The position numbers were made by a program, and so were the translations under genes. Positions 25,477-34,194 of a stretch of DNA of 64,000 nt are shown in pieces (the stretch's first letter is position 1; every line of letters starts with the position of its first letter). Source of the DNA: Undibacterium umbellatum (GTDB taxonomy: Bacteria > Pseudomonadota > Gammaproteobacteria > Burkholderiales > Burkholderiaceae_D); contig NZ_JACOFX010000005.1 in NCBI RefSeq assembly GCF_014284125.1, positions 264,677 to 328,676 of the forward strand. Reading direction: 5' to 3'. The notes below the pieces were generated by a model. That model saw only the letters and a list, made by a program, of their open reading frames with translations. It was not told the origin of the DNA and made no database searches.

Positions 25477-27771
25477 ATGAACCAGAGCAAGAGAAAGCAG
25501 AAATTCTTACGTCGGTCCGCTGCAGCATTGTTGGTCGCATCAGGAACCGTTGCAGGTAGCGGTATCAGCCAGGCACAAACAGTAACAGCTCCAGCAAGCA
25601 CTGAAGCCAGCAATGCCGAACCGAGCACGGTACTGGTAACTGCCCGTCGTCGTGAAGAATCCCTGCAGGATGTGCCGGTCTCCGTCACTGCTTACTCTGC
25701 CGAACAACTCTCCAAAACAGCGGTTCCTGACATTATCGGCCTGGTACAAAGCTTGCCTAACACCACCATGAAAGCTTCGAGGGCCACCAACTCTACTTTG
25801 ACGGCCTTCATCCGTGGTGTCGGCCAACAAGACCCACTGGCCGGTTTTGAAGCAGGTGTAGGTATTTATCTGGATGATGTCTACATCGCCCGTCCGCAAG
25901 GCGCGGTGTCTGACATCTATGACGTAGAACGCATAGAAGTATTGCGCGGTCCTCAGGGGACTTTGTATGGCCGCAATACCATAGGCGGTGCCGTCAAATA
26001 TGTGACGCGCAAACTGAGGCCGGAAACCGATGTGCGCCTGAAAGCAACGGTAGGTACCTATGGTCAGACCGATGCAGTGCTGACAGCCAGTTTGCCGGTA
26101 TCTGAAACCCTGCGGGTTGGTGCATCACTGGCAAAATTCAAGCGTAATGGTTATGGCAAGAACTTGCTCACGGGTGCCGATAACTATGACAAGGATGTCA
26201 CCGCTGCCCGCCTGAGCGCAGAGTTTACACCGTCCTCAAATTTATTCATTCGTGTATCGGCGGATACCAGCCAGGATGATTCCAGCCCCAAGAATGGCCA
26301 TCGCCTGACCGTCAGCAATGCCAGCAAGGCACCGATACTCGACAATGTATTTGATACCCGCGCCAATCTGACGACAGCACTGGGCCATTTGCAGCAAGTA
26401 AAACAAAGCGGTGGTTCTGCCCTGATTGAATGGCAGATCAATAATGAGCTGACCTTCAAATCCATCACCGCCAGCCGCCGCGATACATCTTATGCGCCTA
26501 TCGATTTTGATTCTCTGCCTGTAGTTGATCTGGAAGCACCAGCCGTCTACAAAAACCGCCAGTTCAGCCAGGAATTACAACTCAGCTATAGCGGCAAGAC
26601 CATACAGGGCGTGGCCGGTGTGTATTACATTGACGCCAATGCCTATAATAAATTCGATACTCTCCTGAATGGTGCCTTGCCCTTGTCTGTGTTTACCATG
26701 GGTGACGTTGACACCAAGGCCTGGGCCGTGTTTGCTGATGGCAGCATGAGCTTGTCGGACACTATCAGCGTTTCTGCCGGTGGCCGTTATACCTCGGACA
26801 CGCGCCAGGCCGCAGTTTTGCGTCAACTATATCTGGGTACCAAGAGTTCACCAGAAATGGGTAACCCAAGTGCAATACTGTTCCGTACTGACACCAATCT
26901 GACCAAGAGCGATCTTGATCGTACCGATACCAAGTTCACCCCGCGCCTGTCATTGAACTGGAAAGCCAATGCCGATAACAATGTGTACGCTTCCTGGTCG
27001 CAAGGCTTCAAGGGTGGTGGTTTTGATCCGCGCATGAATGTGGTTGGCACCAAGATCAGCCTGGAAAAGGCAAAAATGGGTTACGAGCCGGAGGAAATCG
27101 AAACCGTGGAACTGGGTTTGAAGTCGCAATTCGACAAGGGTCGCATCATGACCAATGCTGCACTGTTCTTCAGTAATTACAAAAACGTGCAGATACCTGG
27201 CTCGGTCGCGGTGGATACCAATGGTGACGGCAAGGATGATAATTTCGCCGGCGTCACCACAAATGCCGGCAAGGCGCGCATCAAGGGTTTTGAACTGGAA
27301 GCGACGGCACGTATAACCGATGCCTTCCGCCTGTCTGGCATGTTCAGCTATATCGATGCGAAGTACACGCAATTTATCGTCGCTGGTGTGGATGTCGCTA
27401 GTCAAAAAGTATTCCAGAATACACCCAAGCAATCGGCCAACCTGACTGGTAGCTATGACTGGCCGTTGAACCTGGTTGGCAGGAACGGTACGCTGTCGCT
27501 GATCTCCAGCTATTCCTATCGCGCTGCGACCAACCAGTTTGAAACACCAAATGCACTGCTGGATCAGGAAGCTTATTCGCTGTGGGATGCCAGCCTGGTC
27601 TGGACTAGCACAGACAAGCGCCTGCGTGCTGGCTTGCATGGCAAGAACCTCAGCAATACCAAGTACAAGGTCGCAGGTTATCTGTTCCCAACGCTGGGCC
27701 TCGAAGGCAGCACCACAGCCTTCTATGGCAATCCAAGAACAGTCTCAGCCACGGTGGAATACCGTTTCTAG
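25477..27771 (+). CDS. TonB-dependent outer membrane receptor
   Basis: 764 residues with AGGAGA upstream. Signal peptide about 1-34 ending in SQAQ; plug domain with VLVTARRREESLQDVPVSVTAYS, FIRGVGQQDPLAGFEAGVGIYLDDVYIARPQG and EVLRGPQGTLYGRNTIGGAVKYVTRKL; then a 22-strand barrel (SLNWKANADNNVYASWSQGFKGGGFDP is the typical internal mark) ending in Phe (TVEYRF). The SLQDVPVSVTA subtype is common among receptors for plant-derived or xenobiotic molecules as well as siderophores. First gene of a probable operon with a hydrolase and an ABC importer, which argues for an organic substrate rather than iron. Confidence 0.93.
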   Translation: MNQSKRKQKFLRRSAAALLVASGTVAGSGISQAQTVTAPASTEASNAEPSTVLVTARRREESLQDVPVSVTAYSAEQLSKTAVPDIIGLVQSLPNTTMKASRATNSTLTAFIRGVGQQDPLAGFEAGVGIYLDDVYIARPQGAVSDIYDVERIEVLRGPQGTLYGRNTIGGAVKYVTRKLRPETDVRLKATVGTYGQTDAVLTASLPVSETLRVGASLAKFKRNGYGKNLLTGADNYDKDVTAARLSAEFTPSSNLFIRVSADTSQDDSSPKNGHRLTVSNASKAPILDNVFDTRANLTTALGHLQQVKQSGGSALIEWQINNELTFKSITASRRDTSYAPIDFDSLPVVDLEAPAVYKNRQFSQELQLSYSGKTIQGVAGVYYIDANAYNKFDTLLNGALPLSVFTMGDVDTKAWAVFADGSMSLSDTISVSAGGRYTSDTRQAAVLRQLYLGTKSSPEMGNPSAILFRTDTNLTKSDLDRTDTKFTPRLSLNWKANADNNVYASWSQGFKGGGFDPRMNVVGTKISLEKAKMGYEPEEIETVELGLKSQFDKGRIMTNAALFFSNYKNVQIPGSVAVDTNGDGKDDNFAGVTTNAGKARIKGFELEATARITDAFRLSGMFSYIDAKYTQFIVAGVDVASQKVFQNTPKQSANLTGSYDWPLNLVGRNGTLSLISSYSYRAATNQFETPNALLDQEAYSLWDASLVWTSTDKRLRAGLHGKNLSNTKYKVAGYLFPTLGLEGSTTAFYGNPRTVSATVEYRF

Positions 27772-27795
27772 TCTGTGACACCGAGAGGATATTGC

Positions 27796-28668
27796 GTGAC
27801 TACTTTCACTGACATCAGCTTTACCAGTAGCGATGGCCTGCAATTGTATGCGCGGGATTATGCATCGCGTGGTGGGCCGGCCAAATGTCCAGTCATCTGC
27901 ATTCATGGCCTGACCCGCAACTCTGGCGATTTTGAAGAGCTGGCACCGTGGATAGCAGAACAGGGCAGGCGTGTGATTGCGGTAGATGTCAGGGGACGCG
28001 GGCGTTCCCAGCACGATGCCGACCCTGATCATTACAATTCAGTCGTGTACGCGAATGATGTCATCAAGCTCGCCCGCGACCTGGGTATCGGCCGAGCAGT
28101 GTTCATAGGTACTTCTATGGGTGGCCTCATCACCATGACGGTGGCGGCGCGCAAATTGAATTTGATCACTGCTGCCATTCTCAATGATGTAGGCCCCGCC
28201 TTGTCGGCAAAGGGCTTGGGACGCATAGCCGGGTTTGCTGGCAAGACTGTTGAAGTGAATGACTGGGACGAGGCGACGCACTACATACGACAGGTCAACC
28301 TGTCTGCTTTTCCTGGTAATAGCATGGAAGAATGGGGCAAGTGGGCCAGGCGGGCTTTCGCCGAGAATGTCGATGGAAAGCTGGCACTGCAATATGACTC
28401 TAATATTGCCAGGCCCTTGCAAACCGGGCAGTTAAAAAGCAAATCCTGGGTCGCCAATTTTGCTTTCCGCCGTTTGGCCAGAAACCGCCCTACACTCTTG
28501 ATACGCGGTGACCTGTCTGACCTGGTGGAGCATGAACAACTCGCCTATATGAAAGACCTGGCACCCGACCTGCAATATGCCGAAGTGAGTGGCGTGGGCC
28601 ATGCCCCCATGCTGATGGAAGCGCAGGCACAAAAAGCCATCAGGGAATTTTTAGCCTCAGTGGATTAG
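27796..28668 (+). CDS. Alpha/beta hydrolase
   Basis: 290 residues from the GTG at 27796, preceded by GAGAGGAT; an in-frame GTG seven codons earlier lies before this ribosome site. Fold marks: oxyanion HGLTRNSGDFEELA, DVRGRGRSQHD, nucleophile Ser107 in GTSMGG, acid Asp near 240 (RGDLSDLV) and base His269 (GVGHAPM). Such enzymes cleave esters, lactones or C-C bonds. No signal peptide, so cytoplasmic. It lies 24 bases after the receptor gene and 98 before the solute-binding protein gene; it probably acts on what they import. Confidence 0.88.
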   Translation: MTTFTDISFTSSDGLQLYARDYASRGGPAKCPVICIHGLTRNSGDFEELAPWIAEQGRRVIAVDVRGRGRSQHDADPDHYNSVVYANDVIKLARDLGIGRAVFIGTSMGGLITMTVAARKLNLITAAILNDVGPALSAKGLGRIAGFAGKTVEVNDWDEATHYIRQVNLSAFPGNSMEEWGKWARRAFAENVDGKLALQYDSNIARPLQTGQLKSKSWVANFAFRRLARNRPTLLIRGDLSDLVEHEQLAYMKDLAPDLQYAEVSGVGHAPMLMEAQAQKAIREFLASVD

Positions 28669-28766
28669 ACGAATTGCAGTATGCTTATGTGCATTGTCAA
28701 CAATGCGTAAAAAATATCGCTGACAAAATGCATGTTTACCACAACGTAAAACTAGCAGGAGACAAA

Positions 28767-29966
28767 ATGCAACACAAAAACAGCTTTAAACTCATCTGTC
28801 TGAGTCTGGCCCTGAGCAGCGTATTCGCCTCAGCCAGCAGCCTTGCACAGGATTTGAAAATTGCCCTGATTGCAGGCAAGACTGGTGCCCTGGAAGCTTA
28901 TGCCAAGGAAACTGAAACCGGCTTCATGATGGGACTGGAATACCTGACCGGTGGCAAGATGGAAATCAATGGCCGCAAGATCAAGGTCCTTGTCAAGGAT
29001 GACCAAAGCAAACCTGACCTGGGCCGCACCGCGCTGGCTGAAGCCTTTGGTGACGACAAGGTCGACATCGCAGTTGGCACCAGTTCCTCTGGTTCGGCGA
29101 TTGCCATGCTGCCAGTGGCCGAAGAATACAAAAAAATACTGATCGTCGAGCCTGCTGTGGCTGATGCAATCACCGGCGAAAAATGGAATCGCTACATCTT
29201 CCGCACCAGCCGCAATTCCATGCAGGACGGGCTGGCTGCTGCCAGCACGATCAAGTCTGGCGGCAGTATCGCCTTCCTGGCGCAGGATTATGCCTTTGGC
29301 CGCGATGGCGTGAAAGCAGCCAAGGATGCTCTGGGTGCAGTTGGTGCCAAAGCCAAGATAGTCCACGAAGAGTATGCTGCCCAAAATACCACCGATTTCA
29401 CCGCGGCAGCCCAGCGTATTTTCGATGTGTTGAAAGACAAGCCAGAACCGCGCGTCTTGCAAATCATCTGGGCCGGCCCCAATCCCATGAACAAGCTGGC
29501 CGATATGAAGCCAGAGCGCTTTGGTATAACCCTGGCACCCGGTGGCAATATCCTGCCTGTCATGAAAAACTGGAAAACCTATGTAGGTACCCAGGGTACG
29601 ATTTATTATTACTACGACTTCCCAAAAAACAAGATGAATGACTGGCTGGTCGCTGAACACACCAAACGTTTCAAGTCGCCACCAGATTTCTTTACTGCCG
29701 GTGGTTTTGCCGCAGCCAGCGCAGTGTACACAGCCATCAGCAAAGCCAAATCTACCGACACTGAAAAACTCATCACTGCGATGGAAGGCATGGAATTTGA
29801 TACGCCAAAAGGCAAGATGAATTTCCGCAAGGAAGACCATCAGGCCTTGCAATCCATGTACCATTTCAAAATCAAGAAAGACCAGAAAAATGAATGGGAC
29901 TTACTGGAACTGGTCAGGGAAATACCTGCCAGCGAATTGCCAGTCCCAGTCAAGAACAAGCGTTGA
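28767..29966 (+). CDS. Branched-chain amino acid-type ABC transporter substrate-binding protein
   Basis: 399 residues from the ATG at 28767 with AGGAGA upstream; the frame is open 31 codons further but without signal. Signal peptide about 1-26 (SSLAQ). Periplasmic binding fold type I (Peripla_BP_6): LKIALIAGKTGALEAYAKETETGFMMGLEYLTGGKMEINGRKIKVLVKDDQSKPDLGRTALAEAF, GTSSSGSAIAMLPVAEEYKKILIVEPAVADAITG. LivJ-like proteins of this class bind amino acids, amides, urea or aromatic acids. Its gene starts the ABC part of the operon. Confidence 0.9.
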   Translation: MQHKNSFKLICLSLALSSVFASASSLAQDLKIALIAGKTGALEAYAKETETGFMMGLEYLTGGKMEINGRKIKVLVKDDQSKPDLGRTALAEAFGDDKVDIAVGTSSSGSAIAMLPVAEEYKKILIVEPAVADAITGEKWNRYIFRTSRNSMQDGLAAASTIKSGGSIAFLAQDYAFGRDGVKAAKDALGAVGAKAKIVHEEYAAQNTTDFTAAAQRIFDVLKDKPEPRVLQIIWAGPNPMNKLADMKPERFGITLAPGGNILPVMKNWKTYVGTQGTIYYYYDFPKNKMNDWLVAEHTKRFKSPPDFFTAGGFAAASAVYTAISKAKSTDTEKLITAMEGMEFDTPKGKMNFRKEDHQALQSMYHFKIKKDQKNEWDLLELVREIPASELPVPVKNKR

Positions 29967-29983
29967 TGACGGCAGGTGGAAAA

Positions 29984-30766
29984 ATGAGTGTCTCACCCTC
30001 GCTATCGACGCGTAATCTCAGTATACGGTTTGGCGGCCATGTGGCCGTCAATCAGGTGACTGCAGACTTTTATCCCGGTACTTTGACTGTCATCGTAGGC
30101 CCGAATGGCGCTGGTAAAACCACTTACTTCAACCTGATGTCTGGGCAATTGGCCGCCAGCGCAGGCAGTGTACATTTGTTTGGTGTGGACATCACAAGCA
30201 AGGGTGCAGCTGAACGCACGCGCAGGGGTATAGGCAGGGCGTTTCAACTGACCAATCTCTTCCCTAATTTGTCTGTCATCGAAAATGTGCGGCTGGCTGT
30301 GCAAAGCAAGGCAGGCCAGGGTTTGAACATTTTTTCCTTATGGTCTTCCCATGCCAGTCTGTTGAAGCGGGCAGAACATTACCTGCACAAAGTTGCACTG
30401 GCAGACCGCAAGTCGGACAAAGTCTCAGCACTGTCACACGGTGACAAGCGCAAACTCGAAGTTGCCATCTTGCTGGCGCTGGAGCCAGAAGTCATGATGT
30501 TTGATGAGCCCACGGCAGGCATGAGTGTCGATGAAGTGCCAGTGGTGCTGGACCTGATCCACCAGGTCAAGGCCGAACGCAAGAAAACCATCTTGCTGGT
30601 TGAGCATAAGATGGACGTAGTGCGTTCACTTGCTGACCGCATCATCGTCTTGCATAACGGTGCGCTGGTGGCAGATGGTGAACCTGTCAGCGTCATGGCG
30701 TCTGCCATCGTGCAGGAAGCTTATCTGGGCGTTGCCCCTGAAACCACGGGAGAGCAACATGTCTGA
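29984..30766 (+). CDS. ABC transporter ATP-binding protein, LivG type
   Basis: 260 residues from the ATG at 29984, which has GCAGGTGG before it; an ATG at 29966 overlapping the previous stop (TGATG) is an alternative. Walker A GPNGAGKTT, the LivG-type insertion between Walker A and signature (IGRAFQLTNLFPNLSVIENVRLAVQSKAG), a signature LSHGDKRKLEVA with His in place of the usual Gly of LSGGQ, Walker B VMMFDEPTAGMS and switch His in LVEHKMD. SHGDKR is normal for LivG. Cytoplasmic partner of LivF on the permease. Confidence 0.93.
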   Translation: MSVSPSLSTRNLSIRFGGHVAVNQVTADFYPGTLTVIVGPNGAGKTTYFNLMSGQLAASAGSVHLFGVDITSKGAAERTRRGIGRAFQLTNLFPNLSVIENVRLAVQSKAGQGLNIFSLWSSHASLLKRAEHYLHKVALADRKSDKVSALSHGDKRKLEVAILLALEPEVMMFDEPTAGMSVDEVPVVLDLIHQVKAERKKTILLVEHKMDVVRSLADRIIVLHNGALVADGEPVSVMASAIVQEAYLGVAPETTGEQHV

Positions 30767-31484
30767 AGCCATACTGACACTGGCCGGTGTGCATACCCAT
30801 ATCGGCGAATACCATATCCTGCAAGGCGTGGACATGCAGGTGCCACGTGGCGGTCTTTCGGTTTTGCTGGGTCGTAATGGCGCAGGCAAGACCACGACCC
30901 TGCGTACCATCATGGGCTTGTGGAAAGCCAGCCAGGGCAAGATACATTTTGATGGCCGCGATATCACCGCCATGGCAACGCCAGACATCGCACAGCTAGG
31001 CATTGCCTATGTGCCAGAAAGCATGGCGATATTCTCTGACCTGACAGTCAAAGAAAACCTGCTGCTGGCAGCACGTAATGGCCCGCTCGATAGCAGCCGA
31101 GTCGAATGGATATGCGGCTTCTTTCCTGCATTGAAAAAGTTTTGGAATTACCCGGCAGGCAATCTGTCCGGCGGTCAAAAACAAATGGTTGCGATCGCCC
31201 GCGCCATCGTTGAGCCGCGCAAACTGATACTGGTGGATGAACCGACCAAGGGTCTGGCACCTGCCATCATCCTTAGCTTGATGGCTGCCTTCAATGAGCT
31301 GAAGGCTAGCGACACCACCATTTTGCTGGTGGAACAGAATTTCAATTTCGTACGCAAGCTGGGGGACACGGTAGCCGTCATGGATGATGGCCGTGTCGTA
31401 CATACCGGCAGCATGCAGGCACTGGCTGAAGACAATGACTTGCAACAGCATTTGCTGGGTTTGTCACTGGCTGCGCATCAATAA
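30759..31484 (+). CDS. ABC transporter ATP-binding protein, LivF type
   Basis: 241 residues from the ATG at 30759 with GGGAGA upstream, overlapping the livG-type gene by 8 bases. Walker A GRNGAGKTT, Q-loop region IAYVPESMAIFSDLTVKENLLLAA, signature LSGGQKQMVAIARAI, Walker B LILVDEPTKGLAP, and LVEQNFNFV in the switch position. Pairs with the LivG-type protein. LivF family length is normal. Confidence 0.93.
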   Translation: MSEAILTLAGVHTHIGEYHILQGVDMQVPRGGLSVLLGRNGAGKTTTLRTIMGLWKASQGKIHFDGRDITAMATPDIAQLGIAYVPESMAIFSDLTVKENLLLAARNGPLDSSRVEWICGFFPALKKFWNYPAGNLSGGQKQMVAIARAIVEPRKLILVDEPTKGLAPAIILSLMAAFNELKASDTTILLVEQNFNFVRKLGDTVAVMDDGRVVHTGSMQALAEDNDLQQHLLGLSLAAHQ

Positions 31485-31500
31485 AGCAAGAGGAAGAATA

Positions 31501-32532
31501 ATGACAGATACTGTTCTTGATAATACTGCCAAGCCAGAAGTTGCCAGCCTGCCGACAGCGCCACGCGATATCTGGCCGTTGATCCTGGTGCCAGCCCTGG
31601 CACTGCTGATGCTGCCACTGGTGGGAAGCTTCCCCACCTGGATCACCCTGACCGTCGCAGGCCTGGCCATGGGCATGATGATCTTTATCATGGCCAGCGG
31701 CCTGACCCTGATCTTTGGCTTGATGGATGTATTGAATTTTGGCCACGGCGCTTTTGTTTCCGTCGGTGCCTTCGTCGCTACCCTGGTTTTGTTGCCCATG
31801 CATGGCTGGATGGAAGCGGATTCGCTATTGATGAACCTGACTGCACTGGGCCTGGCTATCCTGCTGGCGATGCTGGCAACCGGCTTGCTGGGCTGGGCGT
31901 TCGAACGCATCATCATCATGCCTGTCTACGGGCAGCATCTGAAACAAATCCTCATCACCATGGGCGGCATGATCGTTGCCGAACAGATGATCAATGTCAT
32001 CTGGGGTGCAGAGCAAATCCCGCTACCGCTGCCGACCAGCTTGCGCGGTTCCATCCTGCTGGGTGATGCTGCCATAGAGAAATACCGCCTGATCGCAGTC
32101 GTGGTTGGCTTGCTGGTATTCGTTGCCATGTTCCTGGTGCTGAACCGCAGCAAGCTGGGTTTGCTGATACGGGCTGGTGTAGAAAATGGCGAAATGGTGG
32201 AAGCACTTGGCTACCGCATACGCCGCCTGTTCGTGCTGGTGTTTGCTGCCGGTTCGGCATTGGCTGGCCTGGGTGGTGTCATGTGGGGGCTGTACAAGGA
32301 AAGCCTGACCGCAGCCATGGGCGGTGACATCATGGTCATGGTGTTCATCGTCATCATCATCGGTGGTCTGGGTTCTGTCGGCGGTTGTTTTATCGGTGCC
32401 CTGCTGATGGCACTGGTTGCCAATTACGCCGGTTTCCTGGCACCCAAGCTGGCACTGGTGTCCAACATCTTGCTGATGATCGCCGTGCTGCTCTGGCGTC
32501 CGACTGGCTTGTACACCGTGGTAAGGCGTTAA
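31501..32532 (+). CDS. ABC transporter permease, LivH type
   Basis: 343 residues from the ATG at 31501 with AGAGGAAG upstream. About eight to nine membrane segments; hallmark GLTLIFGLMDVLNFGHGAFVSVGAF near the start, and the EAA-like loop AGVENGEMVEALGYRIRRLFVLVFAAGSALAGLGGVMWG. An N-terminal extension of about 45 residues includes one extra hydrophobic segment. Forms the channel with the LivM-type protein. Confidence 0.92.
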   Translation: MTDTVLDNTAKPEVASLPTAPRDIWPLILVPALALLMLPLVGSFPTWITLTVAGLAMGMMIFIMASGLTLIFGLMDVLNFGHGAFVSVGAFVATLVLLPMHGWMEADSLLMNLTALGLAILLAMLATGLLGWAFERIIIMPVYGQHLKQILITMGGMIVAEQMINVIWGAEQIPLPLPTSLRGSILLGDAAIEKYRLIAVVVGLLVFVAMFLVLNRSKLGLLIRAGVENGEMVEALGYRIRRLFVLVFAAGSALAGLGGVMWGLYKESLTAAMGGDIMVMVFIVIIIGGLGSVGGCFIGALLMALVANYAGFLAPKLALVSNILLMIAVLLWRPTGLYTVVRR

Positions 32533-32535
32533 GAC

Positions 32536-33609
32536 ATGAATGCAATGAAACAAATCCTGTCGGATGATTTTCCACGTAACCGCTGGCTGGCGCTGATCCT
32601 TGTGGCGATATTTTTGGGCCTGGCCTGTGCGCCCTTTATCACCAGCGGAGCCCGGCCTTTGAACACTGCTGCCACCATCTGCGTGTATATCGTGCTGGTT
32701 GCTTCGTATGACCTGTTGCTGGGCTATACCGGCATCGTCTCCTTTGCTCACACCATGTTTTTTGGCATAGGTGCATACGGTATAGGTCTGGCGCTGGCCG
32801 GCGGCACGCCAACCTGGGGACTGGCCGCTATGGGTTTGCTGGCGGCATTGCTGGTGACACTGGTGCTGGCCCTGATCGTTGGTCTTTTTGCCTTGCGTGT
32901 GCGCGCAATTTTCTATGCCATGATCACGCTGGCGGTAGCGTCTTCCTTTGCTGTGCTGGCATCGCAATTGTCGGATTTTACCGGCGGCGAGGATGGCAAG
33001 ACTTTTAGTGTTCCGGCTCTCTTGTCGCCTGCTTATCGCCTGTTTGAGGCAGAGATATTTGGCCGTGTGGTGGATGGCAAGGTGATTACCTATTACATAG
33101 TATTTATTGGTAGTGCCCTGTTATTCCTGTTCTTGTTGCGGGTCGTCAATTCGCCTTTTGGCCGGGTCTTGCAGGCAATACGCGAAAATGATTTCCGTGC
33201 CGAGGCACTTGGTTATCGCACCGTGTATTACCGCATCTTGGCGAATTGCATTGCGGCCCTGGTTGCAGCCATGGCGGGGGCGTTGATGGCTTTGTGGCTG
33301 CGCTATGTCGGGCCCAAGACCATGCTGAGTTTTGAAGTCATGACAGATATTTTGTTGATCGTGGTGATAGGTGGCATGGGGACGATGTATGGGGCGGTAG
33401 TTGGTGCGACCCTGTTCATACTGGCGCAGAATTATTTGAAGAGTCTGATGGGCGTGGCCTCGTCGTCTTTGGCTGACGTGCCGCTGCTGGCGAGTGCTTT
33501 GCATCCGGACAGATGGATGTTGTGGCTGGGGGTATTGTTTGTGGTGTCTATTTATTTTTTTCCAGCGGGTATAGTTGGGAAATTGAGGGGGGCAACTAAG
33601 GCTGGTTGA
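32536..33609 (+). CDS. ABC transporter permease, LivM type
   Basis: 357 residues, starting 3 bases after the LivH-type gene; an ATG three codons later is also possible. Marks: YDLLLGYTGIVSFAHTMFFGIGAYGIGLAL, LRVRAIFYAMITLAVASSFAVLASQLSDFTGGEDG and LQAIRENDFRAEALGYRTVYYRILANCIAALVAAMAGALMAL. About nine membrane segments. Last gene of the operon; a copy of the dispersed repeat starts about 20 bases after the stop. Confidence 0.92.
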   Translation: MNAMKQILSDDFPRNRWLALILVAIFLGLACAPFITSGARPLNTAATICVYIVLVASYDLLLGYTGIVSFAHTMFFGIGAYGIGLALAGGTPTWGLAAMGLLAALLVTLVLALIVGLFALRVRAIFYAMITLAVASSFAVLASQLSDFTGGEDGKTFSVPALLSPAYRLFEAEIFGRVVDGKVITYYIVFIGSALLFLFLLRVVNSPFGRVLQAIRENDFRAEALGYRTVYYRILANCIAALVAAMAGALMALWLRYVGPKTMLSFEVMTDILLIVVIGGMGTMYGAVVGATLFILAQNYLKSLMGVASSSLADVPLLASALHPDRWMLWLGVLFVVSIYFFPAGIVGKLRGATKAG

Positions 33610-33629
33610 TTTGGTTATGAAATAACCGT

Positions 33630-34010
33630 GTCCTTTATTTAAGTCTCTCCAGCGTAGGCTGGAGGTTACCGAGCTGGCGCCCCAGTGGTGCTCGTTGCAT
33701 ACTTGAGTTTTTAATAAAGAGATTGCCCTTCGTGGATACAAGCCGGGTCTCGGCCCGGCGGCCGAAATTCTTTCTTTGCGTCGCCAAAGAAAGAATTCAA
33801 AGAAAGGCGACCCAGGCGTAGCCGCCCCTGCGGGGTGCCCGTTTGTGCAGTACAAAAAATGGGAAATGCCCGAAACTCGCTCCCCTTGCAGGGCGCGCAA
33901 TCGCTTGCAAGCGATTGCCGTTGCGCTGGCGAGGTGCATGCACCTCGAAACCCCAGCTACACCTCAAACATGGGCATTTTTTATCCATTTTCTGTACTGC
34001 ACAAACGGCG
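33630..34010. repeat. Structured dispersed repeat, copy B, with a nested insertion
   Basis: Second copy of the element at 22319-22621. Hairpins lie at the same relative places: CTCCAGC 33647-33653 with GCTGGAG 33658-33664, and a 13-bp perfect stem 33766-33778 with 33785-33797 around a GTCGCC-type loop. The GTGGATACAAGCCGGG segment starts at 33732. Relative to copy A, about 81 extra bases (33882-33962) replace three bases between ACTCGCT and CTCAAACA; they form the twin-palindrome unit. The whole 585-base gap to the acetyltransferase gene consists of this repeat, an 18-mer tandem array and about 100 bases without features. Confidence 0.8.
33899..33963. repeat. Twin-palindrome unit, copy 1
   Basis: Perfect palindrome I (33899-33916, centre CTTGCAAG), 14 bases, perfect palindrome II (33931-33946, centre GCATGC), then the tag GAAACCCCAGCTACACC (33947-33963). 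The same layout with different arm sequences occurs at 39062-39126. Read backwards, the tag carries GTAG before the palindromes, as REP elements do. Confidence 0.7.
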
Positions 34011-34042
34011 TCTACACATGGGAACTGCGAAAAGTCAAAAGC

Positions 34043-34096
34043 AACGTCAAACCCAACAGCAACGTCAAACCCAACAGCAACGTCAAACCCAAAAGC
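34043..34096. repeat. Three tandem 18-bp units
   Basis: AACGTCAAACCCAACAGC at 34043-34060 and 34061-34078, and a third unit with one change at 34079-34096, followed by a partial unit. Just downstream of repeat copy B. No spacers, so not a CRISPR array. Confidence 0.9.
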
Positions 34097-34194
34097 AACA
34101 CCAACGATTCACGTGATTTTGTCCCTTAGCTTTTTGCAAGCGGCAGGCCATCCGCGTACTCCCCCTACAAAGCCTGGCCTGTCGTTCCTGCAAA

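Noticed and set aside
28830..29864. Open frame of 344 codons opposite the substrate-binding protein gene
   Set aside because: No family resemblance, no ribosome site, and fully inside a convincing gene.
32023..32967. Open frame of 314 codons on the minus strand opposite livH and livM
   Set aside because: Rich in Gln, His and Thr with no domain; it is the mirror of strongly biased codons in the two permease genes.
34043..34096. CRISPR array
   Set aside because: Units of 18 bp are directly joined without spacers, and no cas genes are in the window.
33776..34129. Possible 117-residue protein with Asn/Val/Lys/Pro/Ser tail repeats
   Set aside because: Consists of dispersed repeat copy B, the nested palindrome unit and the 18-mer tandem repeats.
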